DNA of 64,000 nucleotides from Klebsiella pneumoniae (GCA_945869725.1 CAMBPO010000006.1:8781-72780); one strand, 5' to 3'. Counted from the stretch's first letter, positions 38,908 through 48,157 are shown. Notes: generated from the sequence alone by a model not told the origin. Translations and numbers: made by a program.

Positions 38908-40842
38908 TTATTCCAGTCCCAGAGCCAGCAGACGGGTATCCGGGCCGGCACCTGCCGCAACTACGATGAACTGTTTACCGTTAACCATATAACTCATCGG
39001 CGTGCCCATCGGCGGCAATGGCAAGTCAAGCTCACTGAGCACCTGACCATTGTCCTTGTCGTAGGAGCGTATCACCGCTCGTGATTCATCAAACTGGGCG
39101 ACAAACAACAGTGATTTGGTTAACAACGGCCCATTCCTGCCAAAACTCCCAACCGGACCAGGGTCAGGAATGCCCATATCGATCAATCGCTGCTGAATCC
39201 CACGTCCGTGTGGCACCATCCACAGGTGCTCGCCTTTGTTCAGGTCAATCGCTGTAATTCTGGCGTAAGGTGGTTTGATCAATGGCAATCCCTGTGGCCC
39301 GCTCACTGTAAAACTGCGGTCTCTGATGTAACCAAAGTCTGACTCCCCTTCGGCAGGCTTGCGCAGGCGCACAAATCGCGGCGCAGAGAATGAAGGGACA
39401 TACATCACGCCTGTTTCCGGATCTACCGCTGCTCCGGTCCAGGTTACTCCACCACTGTACCCGGGAAAAACAATGACGCCCCGCTCACTTGGCGGTGTAA
39501 ACAAAGGTCCATAGTCGATATCCCGGATGAGATACAGCGCCTGCTGACGCAGTTCAGGGGTAAAATCGATCAAGGTACTGTCAGATATGCCCTGCGGTTC
39601 AAATGGCGGTGGCTTGGTTGGAAAAGGCTGCGTCGGTGAAGAGCGCTCACCTGGCACCGTGGATTGAGGCACTGGACGCTCTTCGATAGGCCACACCGGC
39701 TCTCCGGTGATGCGGTCAAATACGTAAACAAATCCCTGTTTGCTGGTTTGCGCAACGGCTTTAATCTTGCGACCGTCAACTTCGATATCCAGCAGATTGG
39801 GCGCTGCTGGCAGGTCATAGTCCCATAAACCGTGATGTACCATCTGGAAATGCCAGACTATCTCACCCGTTGCCGCGTCAAGACACACCAGGCTTTCAGC
39901 ATAAAGATTGTCACCCAGGCGGTGCGCACCATACCAATCGTTATTCGGGGTACTGGTTGGCAGGTAGACATATCCGGTTTCTGGATCCGCACTCATGGTG
40001 GTCCAGACATTGGTAGCACCGGCTGTGCGCCAGGCTTCATTTTCCCATGTCTCAGCGCCGCGCTGCTCTTGCTGGGGCACTGTATGAAAAATCCACTTTT
40101 GCTCTCCTGTACGGGCATCGTAGCCTCGCACGTGTCCAGGTGGTAGCTGATCCTGAAACAGCGGCCCATCACTGATCGAAGAGCCAACAACAATGATATC
40201 GTTGATTACTGTAGGCGGAGAAATGGATCCGTAAAGTCCGGTCCGGGTATCTCTACCAAGGCCGAGCTTCAAGTCGACTACGCCGTCCGAGCCAAAGCTG
40301 GCATCCGGCAGACCGGTTTTTGCATTGATAGACCACAATAGTCCATCGTTGGCAGCCATCAGAATACGGCCGTCGCCTCCATCATCCCACCAGGAAACAC
40401 CCCGATGATTGTTATCAAAATTAGGATGCCTGCCGCGCTGCCATGAACCGGTATCAAACACCCATAATTGCTCGCCACTAACCGCATTGATGGCGGCTAC
40501 CATTCCGAGAGACGTGCTGACGTACAGCACGCCATTGATCATGATGGGTGTTGACTTGTACTCACCTGCACTGGCGCGTTCATCGGCCCGAAATACTGCA
40601 TTATCCGGCGTTTCCCATGACCAGAGAATTTTAAGCTGCTGAACATTTTCAGCGTTTATCTGATCCAGAGGTACATATTTGCTGGAGGCAAGATCGCTGC
40701 CATACGCAGTCCACTGCACATCACCCGTACTGACGGGCAATGTATCCTGTGCAAATACGCTGCCCGCAAGTGCCGCTCCCATGACAATGGTTGCAGCCAA
40801 CTGCTTACAATACAAGCAGGTTAGCCGCTCAAGGCAACGCAT
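38908..40842 (-). CDS. periplasmic PQQ-dependent dehydrogenase, second of a tandem pair
   Basis: 644 aa from MRCLERLTCLYCKQLA. The signal peptide is cleaved near GSVFA-QD; an ATG at 40782 is an alternative start. An eight-bladed quinoprotein propeller is suggested by W-docking repeats such as AINAVSGEQLWVFDTGSW, YDARTGEQKWIF and TGAAVDPETGVMYVPS. The segment HHGLWDYDLPAAPNL resembles quinoprotein glucose dehydrogenases; D341-Y-D343 covers the expected catalytic Asp. There are no membrane helices and no CXXCH haem site, so electrons need a separate acceptor. It overlaps the upstream paralogue by 14 bp. The substrate cannot be read from the sequence. Confidence 0.88.
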   Translation of the reverse strand: MRCLERLTCLYCKQLAATIVMGAALAGSVFAQDTLPVSTGDVQWTAYGSDLASSKYVPLDQINAENVQQLKILWSWETPDNAVFRADERASAGEYKSTPIMINGVLYVSTSLGMVAAINAVSGEQLWVFDTGSWQRGRHPNFDNNHRGVSWWDDGGDGRILMAANDGLLWSINAKTGLPDASFGSDGVVDLKLGLGRDTRTGLYGSISPPTVINDIIVVGSSISDGPLFQDQLPPGHVRGYDARTGEQKWIFHTVPQQEQRGAETWENEAWRTAGATNVWTTMSADPETGYVYLPTSTPNNDWYGAHRLGDNLYAESLVCLDAATGEIVWHFQMVHHGLWDYDLPAAPNLLDIEVDGRKIKAVAQTSKQGFVYVFDRITGEPVWPIEERPVPQSTVPGERSSPTQPFPTKPPPFEPQGISDSTLIDFTPELRQQALYLIRDIDYGPLFTPPSERGVIVFPGYSGGVTWTGAAVDPETGVMYVPSFSAPRFVRLRKPAEGESDFGYIRDRSFTVSGPQGLPLIKPPYARITAIDLNKGEHLWMVPHGRGIQQRLIDMGIPDPGPVGSFGRNGPLLTKSLLFVAQFDESRAVIRSYDKDNGQVLSELDLPLPPMGTPMSYMVNGKQFIVVAAGAGPDTRLLALGLE

Positions 40843-42724
40843 AGGTAACCAGGCTGGACTCAGTACCGCCACCAAGAGCGATGGCAATGTATTGCTTCCC
40901 GCCAGCCATATAGGTCATCGGGGTAGCACTAGGTACTGACGGCAGTTCGAATTCATGAACCACTTCACCCGTGGCTTTATCAAATGCACGCATGACAGAA
41001 CGGCGACCATCTTGCTGTGCTATGAACAACAAGGTTTTAGTCAAGACAGGACCCGTTCTTGATGTTGAACCCACTGGACCCGGATCGAGGATACCAAGGT
41101 CAATGATACGCTGACGGATACCCTCTCCGTGCGGAACCATCCAGATATGATCTCCGGTATTCAGATCAATGGCCGTCAGACGGCCGTAAGGTGGTTTTGT
41201 TAACGGCAGACCTTGAGGCCCATTGACTGATGTCACGCCACCACGAACATAGCTGAAGTCAGAATTGCCCTCTTCGGGTTCAACCAACTGCACAACAATC
41301 TCTGAGGTAGCTGAGGGGATATACATAATCCCGGTATCCGGATCTACTGCCGATCCCTGCCAACCACCACCGCCTGCCCATCCCGGCAGATTGATAGTGC
41401 CCCGCAAAGAGGGAGGCGTAAACAAGGGGCCGTAATCAAAACGCTCTATATTTGCGAGCGCTTCAGCGCGCAATTCCGGCGTAAAATCAACTAGCGTCTC
41501 ATCCGAAATGCCTTGCAGATCAAACGGCGCCGGGCGAGTAGGATGTGGTTGTGTCGGTGAACCGCGCTCCCCCGGAACATTGGATGGTGGCACAGGTCGA
41601 TCTTCAATAGGCCAGACCGGATCGCCCGTTGCTCTGTCCAGTACGTACACAAAGCCTTGTTTGGAGATCTGCGCCAGAGCTTTGATTTCCCGCCCATTCA
41701 CATTGATATCGATCAGATTGGGAGCAGCTGGCATGTCGTAATCCCACAAACCGTGTTTAACCGCCTGAAAGTGCCAGACGGGCACCCCCGTTCTGGCATT
41801 CACGGCAACCAGCGATTCAGCATAAAGGTTATCGCCTAGTCTATGCCCGCCGTACCAATCATTGGTTGGTGTTCCCACCGGCAGATAAACCAGACCAAGA
41901 TCCAGATCGGCGCTCATTTGTGTCCAGACGTTGGTATTGCCAACTTTCTGCCATGAGTCATTTTCCCAGGTTTCGTTTCCGAACTCCCCGGGCTGGGCAA
42001 TGGTGTTGAAAATCCATTCCTGCTCACCGGTTTTCAGGTTAAAAGCCCGCACATGACCCGGCGGGGCTTCCTGAAACTGGGGGCCGTCATGGATCGAAGA
42101 TCCAACAATCACCAGATCCTCATAAATAAGAGGGGCCGCAATCATCGTGTAGGCCTCACGGTTGATTGTTTTGCCAAGGCCTTCAGCCAGATCAACTTTG
42201 CCCTGATCTCCGAAAGTTGCATCCGGCTGCCCGGTTTTTGCGTCTATCGACCACAGCCAAGCATCGTTGGACAGCATGATAATGCGCTCTTGCCCCCCTT
42301 CGCTCCAGTATCCGACCCCTCGGTGGTTGTATCCCAGATTCGCTGGTCGCCCGGCTTCCCAAGACCTGGTATCAAACACCCATAACTCTTCACCGCTGAC
42401 ACCATCGATGGCAGCAACCCGGCCAAACGACGTGCTGATGTAAAGAATTCCGTTGATGGCAATCGGGGTAGACTTGTATGCGCCAGGCGTTGCCCTGAAG
42501 TTCTCGGCGGCATGGTTTGCAGCAACAGTCGCGTTATCGGGGGAGTTCCACGACCAGGCCAACTGCAGACTGCTGACATTGCTCTGATTGATTTGATCAA
42601 AGGGGGCGTACTTGCTCGATGCCAGATCAGATCCGTAATGGACCCAGTCATTAGCCATCACAGCTGCACTGATACTCAAGCCGGCTAGGGCTACCGAAAG
42701 CACAAGGGATTTTGTCAAGTGCAT
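40829..42724 (-). CDS. periplasmic PQQ-dependent dehydrogenase, first of a tandem pair
   Basis: 631 aa. Signal peptide MHLTKSLVLSVALAGLSISAAVMA. It is clearly paralogous to the downstream gene throughout: VHYGSDLASSKYAPFDQIN, TPIAINGILYISTSFG, GPLFTPPSLRGTINLPGWAGGGGW. The KHGLWDYDMPAAPNL segment carries D328-Y-D330. No haem motif, no membrane anchor. The pair looks like a local duplication kept in one transcript. No PQQ synthesis genes or partner cytochrome lie in the window. Confidence 0.9.
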   Translation of the reverse strand: MHLTKSLVLSVALAGLSISAAVMANDWVHYGSDLASSKYAPFDQINQSNVSSLQLAWSWNSPDNATVAANHAAENFRATPGAYKSTPIAINGILYISTSFGRVAAIDGVSGEELWVFDTRSWEAGRPANLGYNHRGVGYWSEGGQERIIMLSNDAWLWSIDAKTGQPDATFGDQGKVDLAEGLGKTINREAYTMIAAPLIYEDLVIVGSSIHDGPQFQEAPPGHVRAFNLKTGEQEWIFNTIAQPGEFGNETWENDSWQKVGNTNVWTQMSADLDLGLVYLPVGTPTNDWYGGHRLGDNLYAESLVAVNARTGVPVWHFQAVKHGLWDYDMPAAPNLIDINVNGREIKALAQISKQGFVYVLDRATGDPVWPIEDRPVPPSNVPGERGSPTQPHPTRPAPFDLQGISDETLVDFTPELRAEALANIERFDYGPLFTPPSLRGTINLPGWAGGGGWQGSAVDPDTGIMYIPSATSEIVVQLVEPEEGNSDFSYVRGGVTSVNGPQGLPLTKPPYGRLTAIDLNTGDHIWMVPHGEGIRQRIIDLGILDPGPVGSTSRTGPVLTKTLLFIAQQDGRRSVMRAFDKATGEVVHEFELPSVPSATPMTYMAGGKQYIAIALGGGTESSLVTYALP

Positions 42725-42804
42725 GGTCTGTTCTCTTGTAATTTATAGGGTGAATGACCGCCCGATACTACAACAAGAACAACAAATTAGAAATGGGCTA
42801 AAAT

Positions 42805-42894
42805 TGGCGGTGAGAGAGGGATTCGAACCCTCGAACGGTTTAACCCGTTACACACTTTCCAGGCGTGCTCCTTCAGCCACTCGGACACCTCACC
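42805..42894 (-). tRNA. tRNA-Ser (anticodon GGA)
   Basis: 90 nt with encoded CCA. Acceptor GGTGAGG pairs with TCTCACC, discriminator G. Anticodon stem CACGC/GTGTG holds the loop CTGGAAA, anticodon GGA. A long variable arm (AACGGGTTAAACCGTT) marks a class II tRNA. The T-arm is GAGGGTTCGAATCCCTC. A TATACA box about 35 bp upstream, followed by a GCGCC discriminator, may belong to its promoter. Confidence 0.96.
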
Positions 42895-42990
42895 GTACTT
42901 TGGCCGCCTTTTAAGGCGCGTAACTGTATAACACGACAGTTTCAAATACAAGCTGACAGTTATTTCAACAGGTTGACTAAACACAACAGG

Positions 42991-43812
42991 CTATTGCCTC
43001 AAAAAGCGCGGCAATACCCTCATCTCCACCTGTGCGGCCAGTGTTCTGAAAGGGTTAATTTCAATCCCACCCCGCCTCAAAAAATTAATACTGACATCCA
43101 GAACTGCAGGCGAACAAACATTACATATATCCGTAAAAATCTGCTCGACACAGTTCTCATGAAATCCGGAGTGCTGTCGATAAGAAATGAGATATCTTAA
43201 CAGCGACTTATGATCTATCGCGGGCCCATGATAACGGATGATCACAGATCCCCAATCGGGCTGTGCTGTAATGGGACACCTGGAACGGAATAAATTGCAG
43301 AAAAAGACTTCTTTAACACTTGATTCAAAATTAACTTCCAACAGATTACATGCTGAATCGTAAACAAGGTTATCAATGAGCAATGTGTCAAGAAGCACCG
43401 TAAACTGCGGCGAAGAAATCTGCGCTTCGCTTGACCACACACAATCGTTCATAGCGATCTCTACGACTGCGCCTGCAACCTGGCCAAGATCACTCTTTAT
43501 TGTGTGTATTGCTTGCTCATCACTGTCAAATCGATGTTGATTGAGCGAGTTAAAATACAACTTCATTGATTTGGATTCGATCAGAAACTTTGAGTCACAA
43601 GGAACAAGTATGTCAGCCATCCTGACAACCGGCATTCCCCGGGAATCAAGCCACGACAACTCATAAGCTCGCCAATGATCAAATCCACTGAACGGCAGCT
43701 TGTCAGTAATTCCGATAAACTTACGATTAATCGACCGACTGACAGGATACAACAAAGCAGGTGAATACTGCTCAGGATAATCAGTCTGCTTACCCAGCGG
43801 AATCTCCATCAT
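42991..43812 (-). CDS. queF: NADPH-dependent 7-cyano-7-deazaguanine reductase (long QueF)
   Basis: 273 aa bimodular QueF that reduces preQ0 to preQ1 in queuosine synthesis. The QueF motif ESKSMKLYFNSLNQHRF lies in the N-terminal half. The catalytic cysteine is in RCPITAQPDWGSV in the C-terminal half, followed by FHENCVEQIF. Length matches the E. coli type (282 aa). No other queuosine genes are adjacent. It lies downstream of yadH by 37 bp and may be cotranscribed with it. Confidence 0.95.
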   Translation of the reverse strand: MMEIPLGKQTDYPEQYSPALLYPVSRSINRKFIGITDKLPFSGFDHWRAYELSWLDSRGMPVVRMADILVPCDSKFLIESKSMKLYFNSLNQHRFDSDEQAIHTIKSDLGQVAGAVVEIAMNDCVWSSEAQISSPQFTVLLDTLLIDNLVYDSACNLLEVNFESSVKEVFFCNLFRSRCPITAQPDWGSVIIRYHGPAIDHKSLLRYLISYRQHSGFHENCVEQIFTDICNVCSPAVLDVSINFLRRGGIEINPFRTLAAQVEMRVLPRFLRQ

Positions 43813-43849
43813 CTGACAGCCAGTCCTCTATCAAACTTACAGATTACAT

Positions 43850-44641
43850 TCACTGGCGCAGACCTGTTCCTTTACGCAAAAGATAGAGCGCAACGGCAAA
43901 CAATCCTGCACTGAACACCACCAACATAAACAGCGCCCAAACTATGTTCACATCGCTGGTACCCAGGATGCCGTATCTGAACGTGTTAACCATATACAGC
44001 ACTGGATTCAAGGCCGATATCCATTGGCCAAACGATGGCAATAATTCTATTGAATAAAAAACTCCGCCCAGATAGATCAATGGAGTGAGTACAAAGGTCG
44101 GAATTATTGAAATGTCATCGAAGGTGTTGGCGTAAAGCGCATTAATAAAACCCGCTAACGAGAACACCATGGATGTCAAAAGAACTACCAGCAAAGTCAG
44201 GAACACATGCTCAATATGCAAAGAGGTAAAAAAGAATGACATCGCAGTTACAATCAACCCTACTGCAACTCCTCTTGCCATTCCCCCAGCAACAAAACCA
44301 AGCAGGATGATGTAGTTGGGAACGGGTGACACTAGTATCTCCTCTATACAGCGCTGAAACTTGTTACTGAAGAACGACGAAGAAACATTTGCGTAAGCGT
44401 TCTGAATGACGGCCATCATGATCAAACCGGGAACGATGAAATCAACATAATTGTATCCACCCATTTGCCCGATCCGCCCCCCGATAAGGTTGCCAAAGAT
44501 CAGAAAGTACAAACCTATCGTAATTGCAGGAGGCACCAGAGTTTGTAACCATATGCGCGTAAAGCGGCGAACTTCTTTAATCAGTATGGTTTCGAACGCG
44601 ATGTAAATGTGGTTAGCCTGCATAAGATAGTTCCAAATCAA
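43850..44641 (-). CDS. yadH: ABC-2 type transporter permease (YadH family)
   Basis: 263 aa, six predicted transmembrane helices, ABC-2 family. The segments GGRIGQMGGYNYVDFIVPGLIMM, CIEEILVSPVPNYIILLGFV and LNPVLYMVNTFRYGILG are typical of YadH. It forms an exporter with the YadG ATPase, encoded 5 bp upstream. The substrate is unknown. Confidence 0.92.
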   Translation of the reverse strand: MIWNYLMQANHIYIAFETILIKEVRRFTRIWLQTLVPPAITIGLYFLIFGNLIGGRIGQMGGYNYVDFIVPGLIMMAVIQNAYANVSSSFFSNKFQRCIEEILVSPVPNYIILLGFVAGGMARGVAVGLIVTAMSFFFTSLHIEHVFLTLLVVLLTSMVFSLAGFINALYANTFDDISIIPTFVLTPLIYLGGVFYSIELLPSFGQWISALNPVLYMVNTFRYGILGTSDVNIVWALFMLVVFSAGLFAVALYLLRKGTGLRQ

Positions 44642-44646
44642 GCTTG

Positions 44647-45579
44647 TCAGCTTTTAAGGCTGGATAAAAACAACTCTTCCAGACGATTGGTTTTATTGCG
44701 CATTCCCTTGATCAGAACGCCTTGATCACTTAGCGTCGCGTAAAGCCCGTTGATGTCACGACTGGTACTTAAACTTACCTCAAAGCTGTGTGAGTCTATC
44801 GCGTTACACTGGATATCAGAATCACTAAAAGCCGGCAAAGTTTTGAGCTCATCACATGTATCAAAGATCAATGTTTGTCTCGCCAACTTGTCCAGCAGTT
44901 TTCGCATGCTGGTATTCTCAACGATCTGCCCCTGATTGATGATCGCTATATTGCGACACAAACTCTCAGCTTCCTCGAGATAATGTGTAGTCAGAATAAT
45001 GGTTGTGCCATTTCGATTGAGCTCCTGAAGGAATTCCCACATCGATCTTCTTAATTCGATATCAACACCCGCTGTAGGTTCGTCCAGTATCAACAATCGG
45101 GGCTCGTGAACCAAGGCTCTGGCAATCATAAGTCTGCGCTTCATGCCACCCGACAACATCCGGGAGCGGTTATCACGCTTTTCCCAAAGATCCAGTTTTC
45201 GTAGATACTTTTCAGCGCGCTGTTTTGCAAGCTCGCCGCGAAGACCGTAATACCCCGCTTGGGTGATTACAATGTCGCCCACTTTTTCAAACTGACTGAA
45301 ATTTATCTCCTGCGGAACAATTCCGAGGGAGAGCTTGGTTTCATAGACGTGAGTTGCAACGTTTTGTCCAAATACTTGAATAGTGCCGGAACTCGCCCTG
45401 ACCAATGTGGATATAATCCCAATGATAGTTGACTTGCCAGCACCATTTGGACCAAGTAGCGCGAAAAAATCATTCTCCTTAACGTCCAGATCGATGCCCT
45501 TAAGCGCATGGAAGCCATTGGCATACGTTTTGGTCAATCCCCGGATAGAGATCGCGTTTTTGGGGTCGTTAGTCTGCAT
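44647..45579 (-). CDS. yadG: ABC transporter ATP-binding protein (YadG family)
   Basis: 310 aa. Walker A: GPNGAGKSTIIGI. Q-loop: GIVPQEINFSQFE. Signature: RMLSGGMKRRLMIARALVHEPRLLILDEPTAGVD, which includes Walker B. H-loop: TTHYLEEAE. The C-terminal extension is about 80 residues. It partners YadH. A tRNA-Glu and its terminator lie directly upstream, so the operon needs its own promoter in the short 19-bp gap, or depends on read-through. Confidence 0.93.
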   Translation of the reverse strand: MQTNDPKNAISIRGLTKTYANGFHALKGIDLDVKENDFFALLGPNGAGKSTIIGIISTLVRASSGTIQVFGQNVATHVYETKLSLGIVPQEINFSQFEKVGDIVITQAGYYGLRGELAKQRAEKYLRKLDLWEKRDNRSRMLSGGMKRRLMIARALVHEPRLLILDEPTAGVDIELRRSMWEFLQELNRNGTTIILTTHYLEEAESLCRNIAIINQGQIVENTSMRKLLDKLARQTLIFDTCDELKTLPAFSDSDIQCNAIDSHSFEVSLSTSRDINGLYATLSDQGVLIKGMRNKTNRLEELFLSSLKS

Positions 45580-45598
45580 GGTTGCGATTCAAATTCCC

Positions 45599-45627
45599 AA
45601 AAAAAAAGCCTGGCAAAAGCCAGGCTT
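45599..45627 (-). terminator. intrinsic terminator of tRNA-Glu
   Basis: Perfect 9-bp stem AAGCCTGGC/GCCAGGCTT with a four-base loop, followed on the minus strand by a run of nine T. It ends 7 bp past the tRNA-Glu CCA and 20 bp before the yadG start. Confidence 0.88.
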
Positions 45628-45633
45628 GTAAAA

Positions 45634-45709
45634 TGGCGTCCCCTGGGGGTTTCGAACCCCCGTTGCCGGGATGAAAACCCGGTGTCCTAGGCCTCTAGAC
45701 GAAGGGGAC
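45634..45709 (-). tRNA. tRNA-Glu (anticodon TTC)
   Basis: 76 nt with encoded CCA. Acceptor GTCCCCT pairs with AGGGGAC. Anticodon stem CCGGG/CCCGG holds the loop TTTTCAT, anticodon TTC. T-arm GGGGGTTCGAAACCCCC. A strong promoter lies 40-68 bp upstream. Confidence 0.97.
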
Positions 45710-45748
45710 AGAAACTTGGTTTCTGCCTTGTTGCAGAAGACGGCGCAA

Positions 45749-45777
45749 ATTCTATTGAGCTTCATAAGAACCGTCAA
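45749..45777 (-). promoter_or_regulatory. sigma-70 promoter of tRNA-Glu
   Basis: On the minus strand TTGACG (45777-45772), a 17-bp spacer and TAGAAT (45754-45749), followed by a GC-rich discriminator (TTGCGCC). The predicted start near 45742 leaves a leader of about 33 nt before the mature tRNA. Confidence 0.75.
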
Positions 45778-46311
45778 CGTTTTTTTCTTAACCAGCGTTA
45801 TCAATTTTATGCCTTGCTCGGTAAGGCGCGCATCATACCAAATTCGACCAAGCTGTCAAAGCTGGAAAATTGAATAGCTGAAAATATTCGCCCACATAAG
45901 GACGTCAATTTAAACACAATGATGCTCGCAAACCCATTGATGAACATAAGTAGTTCAACACAACTGACTCGGCAAGTATTCGCAGGCATACTACAAGAAT
46001 TATCTTGTTGATATTTATAAACTTCGCAACTCTTCATATCTACTCTGATGTGCACATCCTCAGAAATGTAGCTGAACTTAGGAAGTGATGCCTCCTATTG
46101 CTCCGCATTCATCTGCCATGTTTCCCGTCTGGACAAATTAGCACAACTTGGTTGAGTCCTAAATCAAAAGCAATTTTTCCGGACATGGCAGAGCACATTG
46201 CATACTTCAAGACACGTGGAGCGGAACTTACTTCAACTAACTGACCATATATACAGACAATTTTGCTGAAAGAGGCGAAATCACACCTAAGCGCACACTT
46301 ACCAGCAGCAC

Positions 46312-46344
46312 ACTGTCTCAATTAAGATTTATGTCAGAGACAGT
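46312..46344. repeat. 8-bp inverted repeat
   Basis: ACTGTCTC at 46312-46319 and GAGACAGT at 46337-46344, with a 17-bp spacer, inside the gene-poor stretch. No U tract is next to it, so a terminator is unlikely. Confidence 0.4.
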
Positions 46345-46513
46345 TAGAAATTGGGACTGCCATCCTTGACCAATTCTGACACTTTGTGCGAATCTGTTCA
46401 AAATTTATGCAAAAAGCGAGTTTATAGCTGGCAGACTCTAATTGAAGGCTAAGGCATTTGAACCTCATGCCGATGAATGAACACGTTAGAAGAATTAATC
46501 GAAATTTTAAAAG

Positions 46514-46530
46514 TGTCCCATTAGGGGACA
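46514..46530. promoter_or_regulatory. operator-like palindrome TGTCCC-N5-GGGACA
   Basis: A perfect 6-bp dyad around a 5-bp centre, AT-rich on the left side. Its compact form looks like the binding site of a small dimeric repressor. No intact gene follows on either side within 300 bp, so any regulated gene may have been lost. Confidence 0.35.
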
Positions 46531-46859
46531 ATCGGAGTGCATCAGGGAAAACCAGCAAGACTTTAGTTTAAAAGTGCAATCGCTCTCGTACGCCAGACAT
46601 TGAACCCGATCTGCTTGTTTCGGGGATTGCACAGCCCGGCCTTGGATGTCAGATAAAAACCGATTGGTTGTCCCGTCTTGATTGAGCAGAACCAGAGCCG
46701 CGCAGAGCTTACGAAGACTTGCTGCGTAGTCGTCTCGACATACTTTTGTTTATTGAGCAGCGGGACTGCATGCGCCAGAGTTCAACTTCACTCGACAGAT
46801 GACATTACTCAGCAGCAAAAACCTCAGCACCCCCAGCCAAAAATCAGGTATAAATTTTT

Positions 46860-47525
46860 ATGACTCACGCACTTTCCTTGCACCAGGCTCAGGTTATGCT
46901 GCGCCTCCAAAGTAATATGAATGTCCGCGTTGACACAAACTGGGTACAGGCATCCTATCCTTACCTGAGAGCAGTTGTTATTGAAGCTGCCGAAGCTATA
47001 GAACACCACGGTTGGAAGTGGTGGAAAAAGCAAGTACGCGACTTACCTCAACTCCAAATGGAGCTTGTTGATATCTGGCACTTCCTGTTGTCGGAAATTT
47101 TGCTCCGGGAAAAGGGGGATCTCGAGAGATCACTGCAGCTGCTGCTAGCAGAAATTGATAAAAACACATCGGATGTTCTCAGTATTGATGGTACCGAAAT
47201 TAATCTGCAGCACCTTGGATTACTGGATAAGCTGGAATTGCTGATCGCACTGAGCGCGATCAAAAGGATCGAAATCGCTGTATTTTCATCGATCCTGTCA
47301 GATTGCGAGATGAGCTGGCAGGAACTGTACCGTCAGTATGTTGGAAAAAACGTACTGAATTTTTTCCGTCAGGACCACGGCTATAAAGAAGGGACTTACA
47401 TCAAGATATGGGGTAACCGAGAAGATAACGAACATCTCGTTGAGATCATGGCGGGTCTTTCAGCTGATACTGAACAATTTCCTGATCAACTCTACAGCGC
47501 ATTGAAAAAACGTTACCCGGTCTGA
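46860..47525 (+). CDS. dimeric all-alpha dUTPase (dUTPase_2 family)
   Basis: 221 aa. Hydrolyses dUTP to dUMP, keeping uracil out of DNA. The MazG-like all-alpha NTP pyrophosphatase fold is shown by metal-binding acidic motifs EAAEAIEHHGWKWWKK (about residues 41-56) and ELVDIWHFLLSE (about 69-80). The C-terminal signature FRQDHGYKEGTYIKIWGNREDNEHL is diagnostic of dUTPase_2. This family is unrelated in fold to the common trimeric Dut and is otherwise known from phages, trypanosomatids and some bacteria. The upstream sequence is gene-poor; nfuA is convergent. Confidence 0.85.
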   Translation: MTHALSLHQAQVMLRLQSNMNVRVDTNWVQASYPYLRAVVIEAAEAIEHHGWKWWKKQVRDLPQLQMELVDIWHFLLSEILLREKGDLERSLQLLLAEIDKNTSDVLSIDGTEINLQHLGLLDKLELLIALSAIKRIEIAVFSSILSDCEMSWQELYRQYVGKNVLNFFRQDHGYKEGTYIKIWGNREDNEHLVEIMAGLSADTEQFPDQLYSALKKRYPV

Positions 47526-47575
47526 TTGGCGAGGATTTCAGATCCCCTTTCAGATCAGAGCGGGGCCTGAAATTT

Positions 47576-48157
47576 CTATTTAAAATAAGCATTATCCCGG
47601 TTGGTGTGGTCTGTAACGTCGCGAATAGCAGTGAGCCCGGGTACTTTCTCCAAAAGCGTCTTCTCTACGCCCTCCTTTAGTGTGACATCCACCATGCCGC
47701 ATCCCTGACAGCCGCCCCCAAACTTGAGTATTGCAATGGTGTCATCCACCAAATCCTCAAGAGTAACAACGCCGCCATGCGAGGCCAAAGAGGGGTTTAT
47801 CTCGTTATAAAGGACGTAATTAATCTGATCCTCTATGGGGCTGTCGTCCCTAATTTTGGGCAATCTGGAGTTTGGCGCTTTAATCGTTAGCTGCCCACCC
47901 ATAGTGTCTTTTGCATAGTCAACCACCGCTTCATCCAGAAACGGAATACTACGATGCTCTATCCAGGCATGAAACTGGATATAGTCCTTACGCAAATCAT
48001 CTTCCTGTTCTTCGCCGGGCCTGCAGAATGAAATGCAGGTTTCGGCCTTTGGAGTACCGGGATCAAGTATAAAAACACGTATGCCAATACCATCGCTGTC
48101 CTGCTTTTTCAGCAGCTCGGCAAGGTAATTCTGGGCTGATTCAGTTATCGTAATCAT
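47576..48157 (-). CDS. nfuA: Fe-S biogenesis protein NfuA
   Basis: 193 aa iron-sulfur carrier. The N-terminal degenerate A-type (HesB-like) domain ([15 protein letters not shown]) lacks the usual cysteine set. The C-terminal NifU-like domain has the cluster-binding CxxC in [24 protein letters not shown]. Length equals E. coli NfuA (191 aa). Divergent from metH across 203 bp. Confidence 0.96.
   Translation of the reverse strand: MITITESAQNYLAELLKKQDSDGIGIRVFILDPGTPKAETCISFCRPGEEQEDDLRKDYIQFHAWIEHRSIPFLDEAVVDYAKDTMGGQLTIKAPNSRLPKIRDDSPIEDQINYVLYNEINPSLASHGGVVTLEDLVDDTIAILKFGGGCQGCGMVDVTLKEGVEKTLLEKVPGLTAIRDVTDHTNRDNAYFK

Larger units (their letters stand above)
45710..46859. other. 1.15-kb region without a recognisable gene
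   Basis: Apart from the tRNA-Glu promoter at its left end, I see no gene I can support. Short minus-strand frames exist: 46109-46321 (70 codons from a TTG just after a stop) and a stop-bounded frame of roughly 75 codons from about 46560 to 46780. The latter contains KTGQPIGFYLTSKAGLCNP but has no ATG start or ribosome site. They could be decayed gene fragments or chance. Two palindromes (46312-46344 and 46514-46530) lie here. In a window with otherwise tight gene packing this gap is unusual. Confidence 0.6.

Noticed and set aside
38908-42724. XoxF/MxaF methanol dehydrogenase
   Set aside because: The HHGLWDYD context and overall blocks fit the glucose-dehydrogenase-like class; the vicinal Cys-Cys and partner XoxG/XoxJ genes are absent.
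42725-42804. Attachment site or integrated element at tRNA-Ser
   Set aside because: There is no integrase and no repeated tRNA 3' end in the flanking sequence.
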